From assembly GCF_024586455.1 (NCBI RefSeq), contig NC_065923.1, positions 66,003,076 to 66,067,075 on the forward strand: 64,000 bases of DNA. The letters run 5' to 3'. Source of the stretch: Bactrocera neohumeralis (taxonomy: Eukaryota; Arthropoda; Insecta; Diptera; Tephritidae). The position numbers and the translations under genes are program-made. A model generated the notes under the pieces. It did no database searches. It was not told where the DNA came from and saw only the letters and a list, made by a program, of their open reading frames with translations. This document shows, in pieces, positions 26,709-36,198 of the stretch; within the stretch, counting starts at the first letter, position 1; each line of letters begins with the position of its first letter.

Positions 26709-27197
26709 ATGCTCTGCCCAGGAGGGCTGGAGTCATGTGTAGAAGTTCACGCAAGTGAGGAAAGTTCTCTGATCGTCATACACTTGGGAGTGGCCAGAAA
26801 CGATTCTTTTACATATGACTCAAGCAGCTCACGACTTCCGGTCTTTGACCAAGTATCCTCTGGGTAGCCTAAGAACATCCGTTTGAAGGCGAGCTAAAGT
26901 GAGAAGGCGAAATATCCCCTACATAGGGTTGTGCGCTGGGTTTGGGACCCGCCACGTAAAAAACAATACCAATGAAAACTAAACGACAGCCTCGGATGAG
27001 ATACCCCCTTTTTACCCGCCGGGGGAAGCAGGAACCAACTCCGTTGGAAGGACCCGGTGGAGAAGGGCCTGGCTACGCTTGGAATATCCAATTGGCGCCA
27101 CGTAGCAAAAAGAAGAAACGACTGGCGCGCTGTTGTTAACTCGGCTATAATCGCGTAAGCGGTGTCTACGCCAATTAAGAAGAAGATGCTCTGCCCA
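26709..27197 (+). mobile_element. 465-bp LINE-derived element with 12-bp target-site duplication
   Basis: The element 26721-27185 is flanked by perfect direct repeats ATGCTCTGCCCA at 26709-26720 and 27186-27197, the mark of target-primed insertion. The right part encodes the C-terminus of a LINE ORF2: frame 27018-27158, 46 residues ending in TAA, with LRWKDPVEKGLATLGISNW and RNDWRAVVNS. This resembles the W-x(n)-DL-x(n)-NW-x(n)-A-x(n)-R-x(2)-WR block at the end of many non-LTR elements. The tail ends AATTAAGAAGAAG, an (AAG)n-type 3' end. The left 285 bp match fragments at 19.3 and 35.6 kb that show no coding signal. Hence this is a 5' region joined to a 3' end with most of the ORF removed, a SINE-like non-autonomous derivative. 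Confidence 0.88.
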
Positions 27198-27952
27198 CTT
27201 TCTTCAATTAGAGCATTTTTCTTCGATTTCTGCGTGACAAATATTAATTAGTATAATCATCTTGTTAATGCTGAGAAAAGAAGAAACGTAGATATGGCAA
27301 ATAACCCTCTTTTTTGTACCACAACAGACTAACAAAAATCTATGTCCATAAAATTATTTTATTCCTATTCATAGCTAGGGAAAAGTCTAGTTAACTTCAT
27401 CCAGTTTTGACTGGATAGTAATAAATATTTCATCAAAATAATTTAGCAATAGGCTAATGTTAAAGGTATCAAATAAAGATCAAAATTATTGCATAAGGAT
27501 AATTAAAATATTGTATAACTATTATTTTTCCTATAGATGGCTTTAGTCTTCTGTATTTTGTATGAGTGCGATCAATAAATGCAGCATTGGAAAGATAAGA
27601 TTTCGTACTAAAAAACATTATCATACAATTTTCTAAAAGCTGGGCACAGTATTGCTCCAGCAAGGAGAAAATATGACATTTTTTCTTCGATTAATTCCAA
27701 TCATGCACAAATCGCAGCCACTTCTTCAATCCGCGAGTTCGACCATTATGTAAACAATCTTTCGATAGCCCAGCAGTTAATTATTGATCATAACATTAAA
27801 CCATTTAAAACGATTTATACTAAATACACACTTTTGGATCCGAATTTTGGAGGTCGCTGTTAAACGCTATAAGATCAATCCACTTCTGATTATCTACTGT
27901 GAGTTACACCCCACAGTCACACTTTCAATTCAGATCTAAATTATTCTCAATT
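27198..27952. other. Gene-free stretch
   Basis: AT-rich, no supported gene, no recognised repeats. Confidence 0.5.
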
Positions 27953-28015
27953 AAACCGTTTGACCGTTATAATCGCGTAAGCGGTGTCTACGCCAATTAA
28001 GAAGAAACCGTTTGA
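27953..28015 (+). mobile_element. 41-bp LINE tail insertion with 11-bp target-site duplication
   Basis: Direct repeats AAACCGTTTGA at 27953-27963 and 28005-28015 flank 41 bp. Of these, 27968-28004 (37 bp) are identical to 27146-27182, the last bases of the LINE-derived element at 26.72 kb, including the stop-proximal TAAGCGGTGTC and the terminal TTAAGAAG. Four extra bases (CCGT) sit at the 5' junction. This is an extremely 5'-truncated retrotransposition event, complete with target-site duplication. Confidence 0.92.
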
Positions 28016-28282
28016 AAGAAGCAATAGCGCGAAAGAGGCCAGCCGCCACTAGGAGAGAAATTTCTTCCTTTTAGACGATATATTTAGCATATGAGGGTTA
28101 TGTCATGATCATCAATTTGGAAGCAAGTCACATTTTGCTCTATAAAATACTCCACCCTCATAACATTTAAATATCTCACATTGCGATCGATAGATATGTT
28201 GTAAAGTCAATGAGAACGATAGAGAGTAAGTTACACATTGAACATATAAATAGGTATTTATAAATTATACACAACGCAAAAA

Positions 28283-29320
28283 ACACAGAACTTCAATTTT
28301 AATAGGGAATGTTTATTATTATCATTCGAAAGAACATTTTTTGGCATTTAATTTTTGAAGACTGTCTCTTTCAAATATATCCGCGGCTACGTCTAGATGA
28401 TCCATCCGTTGAGTCCAATTTTCGATGACTCGTTCGAGTATTTTGGATGGTAACTGGGGCATGACACGCATGATGCTTTGCTCGGGATAGACTTTAGACT
28501 TTACATACCTCTTCGGAAAAATGTATAACAGTGTAATATACACTATCTTGGTGGTCAATCGACCGGCACAAAGCGTGAAATTATCTGCTCACAAAAGTGG
28601 GTAGTGGCAATGTCTTGTTAAAACCAAATATCGCCGTGATCACGAGCTTCGATTTCAGTTGTCAAATAGTCGCTTATCATGGCGCGATAATGGACGCCAT
28701 TGATTGTTACGTTTTCACCGGCATTATTTTTGATGAACTATGCACCGATGATTCTACCGGCCCACAAACTACACCAAGCCGTTGTTGGATGAAATGGCAC
28801 CACTTGAATCTCTTCAAAGTGCTCTTCGTCCCAAATGCGGCAATTTTGCTTGTTTATATAAAGATTGAGTCAGAAATGAGCATCATCGCTGAATATTATA
28901 TTAAATTTTTTCGAAAACATCCAATCTTCTTGCTGTATTTTGTACGTTTTCAATTTAGGAACCATAAGTCAGTCCAAGTTGATGCGTATGGAGACGAATC
29001 GACTCTCCACGATCTTCTTGTATACTCTTAGCTACAGCTACTATATTTTCTTAATTTCGTGCAGGACGCGGTCTAACGCTGGGTATCAAGATGGGTGATG
29101 GTTTGCGAATAATACGCTCAGTACGCCGATTATGTTGACATTAAGTTAAGCTCAGCGCGCGAAACACATTCTTTACAAATTCGCGAATTTTCGCAATAAA
29201 TTTGAGTAATTTGTAAACGTTGTTCAGGCGTAAGGCTTTTTATGGTGTCAATGTCAAAAGAAGCTATTGAAAAAATACTCACTCTTTATGTTACAAATCA
29301 AGGTATGCGCGATATACATA
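28283..29320 (-). mobile_element. Tc1/mariner-like element, copy 3, nearly full length but dead
   Basis: The most complete copy of the family at 7.04 and 10.64 kb. On the minus strand from 29320 downward one reads the N-terminal DNA-binding part (TYRRTERIIRK-like, then SVRPRPAR, ENIVAVAKSIQEDRGESIR), the catalytic entry IFSDDAHF followed at once by TGA where Trp is expected, NKQNCRIWDEEHFEEIQVV, an NAGENVTINGVHYRA block, and the C-terminal segment 28322-28558 (KSKVYPEQSIMR, RVIENWTQRMDHLD). There are multiple stops and frameshifts. The left end reaches the CACAGAAC sequence of the terminal repeat but lacks the outermost GATCCATTTC part. The plus-strand frame 28597-29031 is its antisense shadow. 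Confidence 0.85.
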
Positions 29321-31950
29321 GTGTGTTAGATATGAAATTTCCCGTAATATAAGTGGAATTTATCGAAAGGAGCTGGGAGTTTTTCAAATGTTCATTTTAA
29401 ATCCAATAAAAGATGTGTCATCTTTACAACAGCATCCTTCCATCCAGCATCCAGCCCATGCTTTCTGTTAAACCTGAAAAGTATTGGCTCTATTATTTAA
29501 TAATAATTTTAATAACCTTATATAAAATTAGGTTTTTGCTTGTGCATCTAGAGATCTCAGCTTCTGAAAAAATAATTATACGGCAGTTTACAGCATTTGA
29601 AGATAAGTATACCACTTAAAGTTCTATCAACCATATAAAAAGATTATTCTAATAATATAACCATCAACTAATTTTGAGGCTTATTTTAGATACCAAACAG
29701 TAAAAAATTTTAGCCGTACCTAAAAGCTTATAAAATTTACTTGGTCCACGCTCTGGTGTTAGCTGGTCTAAGCATTGACAAGTCTCATTTATATCGGCTT
29801 AAATAATAAAATCCAAATTATTTCACTCGTAACTTAATATTTATTCGTCATCATTATATGTATACTTTATAATAATTCAATTATTTATTTATATTGTATG
29901 TATATACTATATATAGTATTTATGTATAATTTATCGAAAATTCTATTTGTTTGTAGTTAAGTGAAATTTCTACTTTATATTGTACTTTGTTCTGCTCATT
30001 TAACAATCGTTTCTTTGCACATTCTTTGCTGCAAATATTTTACAAATGTTAAGTCTCTTTTAATATTAACAGTATGTAAAATAAAATGATTCATACACAT
30101 ACACATTTAGACATTTTCTACTTCGCAAAATAATTATAAAAATATACCGAAGTATTGTAGATCAGTACTTCGCTGTTTTCCTTATTATTTTTGTTGTCAT
30201 AAGAAGCATTTTGTGTATAACATACATAGAATATGATTAGTTAAAAGTTTAGTTTTGCTTAATTTTTCATTGCTAAAATTTCCGATTTTTTTAGACATTT
30301 CTTTTGCTAAAGTAAATTATTTCGTTTCTATTTCAAAATCGTGACATACAGGTTATAGTTTTTTGTATTTATGTATATATTTAGTATATGTATATGTAAA
30401 GTTTATATAAATAGACATCGAGAGTTTGTAAAAGTTTGTTAAGTATATAAGTATATTATATGTAAATATCGTTAAGTTGCTTAAAGTTTATATTATCTCA
30501 TTTTGGGTATAAATTTGGTTAGTTTTTAAATTAGTACTCAATTAAAAGTTTTGTATATTTTTTGTTTACATTGAAACAAATGCAATATTTAATATTATTT
30601 CATACAAAAATGCCGAAAAATGTTTCGATGAAAAAGTTTCAAAAAAATTAAAAATAATGACATTATTATTTAATTTTAATAAATTCTTTTAAACTCACAA
30701 AAAGAAAATATTAATAACGCGGTAATTTCTAATTCTCTCAAAAATATAAGTATATGTAGTTAATCCAAGTCAAACAGTCAAATTTAATAAAATTGTTATG
30801 TAGCATTCCTTCTTAAATAAAAGAAATTTATATCTCATCATATTTTGTTTTTGTAATTTTTTCCGAAAATTAAAATTTTTATAAATCGTGTTGGATATGT
30901 CAAACCTGTAAGTAAGTCAATAGATTTTTCCGGAATTTTTAACAATATTGAGCTAATAAATATTCTGTTGGAAAATATCTATTAAAAATAATTCATTACC
31001 TACCGAACTGATTTAATCTCTATGAAGTTTTAGAATTAAATTGGGGAAACTTTGAAAATAAAATATATTTGAATTTTTATTATTGAAACAGAAAATTTCA
31101 TTTTTGAAGCAAAAAAATAATTGTAGGAAAATTAAAATTGCTGATACGTTATAAACAGTTTCATCAAGAGCAATGATATACATTTTTTCGAAAATTAAAG
31201 AATTTTGCAATAAAAAAAGTATTCTAAAAATATTTAAATATTCAAAAAATTATATTACAGCGCCAATGATTTGGAAACTACTGTAATAATTACCATAACT
31301 TATGAGTTGAAATTAAGATTTTTCCTCTCAATTGTTTTTTTTGAAAATTTCAGAGAAATAAATTTTTTTGGAATTTATAATTTGTTGATTAAAAAAACCA
31401 TAACGTTTTACCTTAAAAGGCTTCCTTTTATATTATTTTTGTTGTACATTTTTTATATTTTTTTCCCATTTCCACTGAACTTATAGCATTCCAACAAAGT
31501 ATCGAATTAAGCGAAATTCAAATTTGTTTTTAATGACGTTCAAAAAAAAGTTAAAAAATAGTATCTATAGTTTAAAACACGAAATTTTTTTTAAAATTTT
31601 ATATATAAAAAAAGACAATTTTAAGTTTTCGAAATTTTCAGAATCTTTTTTAAGAGATTTTCAAGAAATTTTTGGAATCATTAAATTTTTTTTTAAAGAT
31701 TTTCAGAAAACTATGAATTAAATGTTTTCAAATATTTGATAAACAGCCAATTAAAATTAAAAGAATTGCTCAAACACAAAATTTAATTTTCAATATTTTG
31801 TTTTTATTAAATTTGAAGTAATAAATAATTGTGCTTATAAAGGAAACTTAGAATATACATATATAATAGGACTTAAAAAAAATTATTTACAAAATATTTA
31901 AAAAAATTGTTCTTAGTTCTTCTGAAATTATATGCGCCATTTATGAGTAC
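29321..31950. other. Very AT-rich gene-free block
   Basis: No supported gene. From about 29600 to 32000 the sequence is dominated by A/T runs, TATATGTATA motifs and AAAATTTT blocks. Phe/Ile/Lys/Asn-rich frames such as 31271-31486 and 31524-31721 are composition artefacts. It could be a matrix-attachment-like or simply neutrally decayed region; no repeat family is recognised. Confidence 0.5.
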
Positions 31951-32218
31951 ACATGTTACTCTTTTATATAAACTAAAGCTTTGAATGAAACTAAACTGAA
32001 AAACTAATTTTTGAAATTAAAAATTGTTAATATTTTTTTTTTAAACCAGTGGTGATTTGGAACTAATTTTAGGCGTGAAAATATTATTTGTAAACTTCAT
32101 TATAAATTATGCTATTACATACGTTAGTTACAAAAATCTATGCTAGCTCTATTTGAATTAATCAGCTTAATTCTTAATTAAGTCTAATGAAACTTTTCAT
32201 TCTTAGAACATAAACGCT

Positions 32219-32375
32219 ATCACAATTACGCTTATATCTCACAATGCATTGCAATAATTTGCTTTCTCATAAAATGGCTATTGAGCTCCGCTTAATCAGC
32301 ATTTTACCGACGGATATACAATACTTCAAATTTTTCTCGGAATCCGTCAAATGTTCGGAGATTCTCATAATCACA
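32219..32375 (-). promoter_or_regulatory. Two K-box-like 3' UTR motifs
   Basis: Downstream of the stop of the 192-codon gene, the sense (minus) strand carries TGTGAT at 32375-32370 and again at 32224-32219, the second in the context TTGTGATAG. TGTGAT is the K box, a known target of the miR-2/11/13 family in fly 3' UTRs, notably of Notch-pathway genes. A Brd-box-like AGCTTTA lies further down at 31980-31974 and a TATAAA poly(A)-signal variant at 31968-31963. These are short motifs and may be coincidental. No canonical AATAAA was found near, so the 3' end is unknown. Confidence 0.35.
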
Positions 32376-32485
32376 ATTGCGCTTTTTTGGAGCTTTACCA
32401 CACAGTACACTGGACACTTGCAATGCCTTTGACCCCTCGACCAGGAACGTAAAATTGTAGTAACTTCTTTTTGACCAGCAAGTCT

Positions 32486-33064
32486 CTAATTGCCGGCGGT
32501 TGACGGTTGTGCGCCACCAGCTACACCGCTAGGCGATATCTCGATGACAGCAGTGGTGAAGACATCTGCGGAACCCGTTTGTTGATAATATTGTTTTAAA
32601 GCTTTGCACATAGCCACAGCAAGCAGCTTCCAAGGTAGCGGCTCCGTCATGGAAGCGGCTGAAGACGGGTCTGAATTTTCGGAGGAACTGTTAGAATGCG
32701 AATTGGACGACAAGGAAGCGGCGGTGGCTGGATTTGTAGATGAAATCGAAAAAGTTGCTGTAGCTGCAGAAGTGCCAGGGATTAAATTCGAAGACGCGCT
32801 TGGAATGGCTGTAGCAGGAACTGTTGCCGAAGAAATCCTTGAAGTTGTGGATGCATTTGAAAAAGCCGTCGATGTAGCTGTTGCTACAAAAACAGGCGCT
32901 GCTGTACTTCCGCTAGAAGACGCTTGATTTGTGGCCGTTGGCGCACCAAAATTTGCCGTCGGCATTGGCACGGACTGACTGCTCGGTGCTGGTGGAAAAT
33001 GTCCATCAATTTGATCGCACTCAGTTGAGGGCTGTTGGCGTGGCTCATAGAAAGGTATAGCCAT
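32486..33064 (-). CDS. Intronless gene, 192-aa Ser/Ala/Thr-rich protein of unknown family
   Basis: I do not recognise the family. The protein starts MAIPFYEPRQQPSTECDQ. Residues about 30-140 are low-complexity Ser/Ala/Thr with repeated TAT, SSS and SNS runs and no charged residues to speak of, so this part is probably disordered. Residues about 141-192 look folded: MTEPLPWKLLAVAMCKALKQ can form an amphipathic helix, followed by YYQQTGSADVFTTAVIEISP. No signal peptide or membrane segment is evident. The start is supported by the Kozak-type context GAAACATGG and by the absence of any upstream ATG in the predicted leader. A TATA + Inr + DPE promoter lies 186 nt upstream. At this base composition, 192 stop-free codons are unlikely by chance. 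The compact intronless layout resembles early-zygotic or E(spl)/Brd-type fly genes, but no sequence motif proves that. Confidence 0.72.
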   Translation of the reverse strand: MAIPFYEPRQQPSTECDQIDGHFPPAPSSQSVPMPTANFGAPTATNQASSSGSTAAPVFVATATSTAFSNASTTSRISSATVPATAIPSASSNLIPGTSAATATFSISSTNPATAASLSSNSHSNSSSENSDPSSAASMTEPLPWKLLAVAMCKALKQYYQQTGSADVFTTAVIEISPSGVAGGAQPSTAGN

Positions 33065-33250
33065 GTTTCGTTTTTAATAATTTTCAGAAATTCCAAAAAA
33101 AATTCGACACTCGGAAAAGTTTGTCGTAAAAAATTTCGTATTTTCTGCGCTTCGTTTGAAAATTCACAAAATTAGACACACACACACTTCCTATTGACTT
33201 CGGTTCAAGCGCTCGATGCGTCCACTCAGCAGCGTAACGCTTGTCGTACT
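33065..33250 (-). other. Predicted 5' leader of the 192-aa gene
   Basis: The 186 nt between the predicted start site (33250) and the ATG contain no ATG in any frame on the sense strand, which favours translation from the first ATG at 33064. The leader includes a (GT)n tract (33178-33187 complement) and an A-rich end just before the start codon. An in-frame stop pattern and low coding quality show it is not part of the protein. Confidence 0.6.
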
Positions 33251-33283
33251 GAAGTACCGTCAGTAAAGGCACACGTATTTATA
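33219..33283 (-). promoter_or_regulatory. TATA + Inr + DPE core promoter of the 192-aa gene
   Basis: On the minus strand TATAAATA occupies 33283-33276. The initiator TCAGTA at 33252-33247 places A+1 at 33250, so the TATA box spans -33 to -26. At +28 to +32 (33223-33219) the sequence is GGACG, a full match to the fly DPE consensus RGWYV at its required distance. Three elements with correct spacing on one strand, pointing at an ATG-free leader and a long ORF, form a coherent promoter. The Inr deviates from TCAKTY only at the last base. Nearby upstream E-box-like CACGTG motifs lie at about 33743 and 34021. Confidence 0.7.
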
Positions 33284-35524
33284 CTCGAAAATTTACGTCA
33301 AATAATATTCTTGTACTCGAGGTGCTATCCAGTTTACTCCATACGCGCTACTTGGCGTTAATAGTTACTCGCAGCAGTGTACACGCACGACTGTGGCACG
33401 TAGCGCACGACATGTGCTCTGTAACCCACAAAAATTTCTACTCAAAAACCCAACTCGCATGTAATCAGTAAACCAAGCAATACGAGCCAATAAAATAAAT
33501 AGACAGTGTGACTGTCGGGCAATGCGACAGTTGGCATTCGGGGTGTGTGTTCATCAATTTACGAAACCACCACCACCAGCACCCAATTCAGTACCAATTG
33601 TAATGCTCATACCACTTACAAATGGCAAGCAACTACTCATAAGTACCTTCAATTTCCAATACTGCCGTTCACGAGACCGCTAAGCCCTGCTGCATCTTCT
33701 CTCCGCCGCTCTCATTTAAGTAGTTCGCTCAGCTCGCAAACTCACGTGTCACGCGGTGTTATCCCTGTGATACTTCCGTATCCACAAATAAAGTCACCCC
33801 AATCCACCAATACCAACGCTGTCAGCAACACAATACTATTGCCACCATGACCATACCAACTACCACCGCCAATGGTACAAAATTTTCTCCAGTATTGGCT
33901 CAACTACGGTTGCTCAATCTTTCAACAGCTACTTATTTACCTTTTTACCTTTGAACTTGAGTCCAAATTGAGTGTAATATTTCGTAGTAAACGTGTTTGG
34001 TCTGAGTACGTTCTTGTGCAGCACGTGCTGTCACTTTGAGAAAATGTTTTGGATCTCTGCTCTCTTTTCGTATATTCGGGAAAACCACTCTGATATATTT
34101 ATTTTGCGCTCGTTTCACGTTTCGAAATTGTGTGAATGTATTTAATTTGTTTCTCCAGCAAAATTTTTCCCCTTCAATTTAAGTTGGACAGATGTTCGAA
34201 TTTTCGAACATATGAAATTTTTTCGAAATTGATACATTTCTCCTTACTACTACATTGAAATTTGTCAATTCTATTAGAAATATTAAACAAAAAAATTCGA
34301 ACGTTTGAAATGCTGTTCGAAATTTGTGATAATACTCTTAAAAATATTATATTTTATATACATATATTTTAACTTTACCGCTGCTCGAATATATTTATAT
34401 AGTTTTTCAAACAATAGAAAACCGGATATGATGGCTTGCCTGTTGAATTATTGAGCCAAATTTTTAATGGAAAGATGGAAAGATAAGAATTCAGTTTATT
34501 CGGATTTCCAAACTTCATAATTACCCTTAATAAAGTATTTGTTCACCCCAGAAAAATAGCTGTATATCTTTTGAATTGATTAAAGGAAAATAAACTAGCA
34601 ATTATTAATATAATTTTTTGATACTATTGAAATAAAGGTAAAATTTTTCGGTCCAAACATTTTCCGAAAATTCCTGTTTAAGATTTTACGGAAAAACCTT
34701 CTTTCGATATATTTATATCGCAATCACGCCATTTTTTCTGATAACACTCAAGTACCGTCAACTTTCTTCGAAATACATTTCCTCATTGATTTCTCCTCAT
34801 CATTCGTTTTTATTTTCGAATTGTTGTTAAAATCCTTGACCAGCTTGCTGTTTTCTCCTTCAGTATTCGAAAAAGGACCTGTAGCTTCACATTCTTCTCA
34901 TACTCTGCATGTTTATGGTACATTGTAATGGAATGTGCTTGGAATCCATAAGTGTATACTTGCTTTTTTCATACCCAACTAAATAGTCGCTTTCTTCTCT
35001 TGCTGGTATCCCGAATCCAGAATGTTTGCTTCCTATGATACAAATAAAAGAAATTACTCTGGTGCAAAAAGATTTAATTTAGCTGCTTTGGGGGAGTTTC
35101 AAGGACATTTAACGTGATTTATATTGTTAGAAGCGTCTGGAGAGTATATTAAAGATATGCTAGTAAAATGTTAAGTGTTTTAAAGATTTTTAAGCAATAA
35201 AAGTGGACTTACATATGTGGTACGAGATTATTGTTTTCTTAAAATTAAATGGTTAGAATTTATTGTATATGTTATGCTATATGGTCAAAAAATTTAAAAA
35301 GATTATTCCACAGAAGATTTAAAAGATTACTCCTACAAATGACCAGTTAGAACAAAGATGGCAAACTATATCCAAGGTTATATTCTGAGAATAAGAATAT
35401 GTTAGTGTAATACTACTATGTGCAAGTACCTATCAACCAAGCGGTTCTATAAAGAGCCAGATTTCACAATTTAGAAATTAAATACGAAAATTAACATCTG
35501 TTATCTGGGAACCTTCAAATAGGT
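33284..35524. other. Upstream flank of the 192-aa gene; no gene
   Basis: The first 600 bp (to about 33930) are less AT-rich and contain CACGTG at about 33743, ACC/CCA-rich sequence and an open plus-strand frame (33545-33850) starting at GTG, which I take as non-coding. This is where regulatory sites of the downstream gene would be expected. A further CACGTG lies near 34021 and TGTGTGAA, a Su(H)-like octamer, near 34124. The remainder (34150-35520) is AT-rich, with several TTCGAA motifs at 34195-34325. Nothing else supported. Confidence 0.4.
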
Positions 35525-35670
35525 GTATTTTTGGCTTCCCAGAGGATACTTGGTCTACGACTTGCTGCTTGAACCGTCTTTCTGGCCAGTCTCAAGTGAA
35601 TGAGAGTCAGAGAATTTTCCTCACTTGTGTGAGATTCTACACATGGCTCCATCCTCTCTCGGTTCTGTGA
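35525..35670 (-). mobile_element. LINE-derived short element, 5' part only
   Basis: Reverse orientation: GCCATGTGTAGAATCTCACA, AAGTGAGGAAAATTCTCTGA, GACTGGCCAGAAA and ACCAAGTATCCTCTGGGAAG align collinearly with 26730-26870 of the 465-bp element, with one short gap. The match starts at nearly the same point as that element's TSD-defined left end, which suggests it marks the family's real 5' end. The copy is truncated at its 3' side. Confidence 0.75.
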
Positions 35671-36198
35671 ACTATTCAGAATGTTACCGTGAACTTAACG
35701 TCCGGAAAACTAGCCCACCTCTAAGATAAATACCTAACGTTAAAGGTTTTCTATTCACAGTGGTAGTTAAAATCAAATCGAAACACTTTTTATTAATTTT
35801 CATAGCTAAATTCAGTATCCGATTTTATATTGCGGACTTGAAAGCTCTTTTCTCAAAATGTATTTTCAGTACTAAATTTAGTCTTCAGTACTGGATGATT
35901 GAAATAATAAATAATACATACGTAATAACTGATATGAACATAACCCCAGCTATCATCACTTGGGCAACTACAGAAATGGAAAATTTAGCCTCTTTTACGG
36001 TAAAAGGATATATTAAATGGAAATTAATTGTTGTTGAAATTCTCAGAATCTTTAACAACCGAAAATACTCACTGACTTCATATATGATGGTTCCGCGTTG
36101 TGCATCGGATAGACTGATTCATTGAATTCAAGATCGAAACCTGACAGTTTTTAGAAAACATTTTTATAATTTTTCTCTTATTAGTTTAAAAAAATCTC
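35671..36198. other. Gene-free stretch
   Basis: A 121-codon plus-strand frame (35760-36125) has no domain, no promoter and an alternative start. I regard it as chance. Nothing else is seen. Confidence 0.45.

Noticed and set aside
28597..29031. 144-codon plus-strand ORF
   Set aside because: Exact antisense of the Tc1/mariner-like transposase pseudogene (copy 3).
33545..33850. 101-codon plus-strand Thr/Ser/Pro-rich ORF divergent from the orphan gene
   Set aside because: GTG start, composition-driven, and lies in the presumptive regulatory flank; no Inr/DPE found on that strand.
34190..34330. Cluster of TTCGAA palindromes
   Set aside because: Expected at some frequency in this composition; no spacing regularity or inverted-repeat boundaries.
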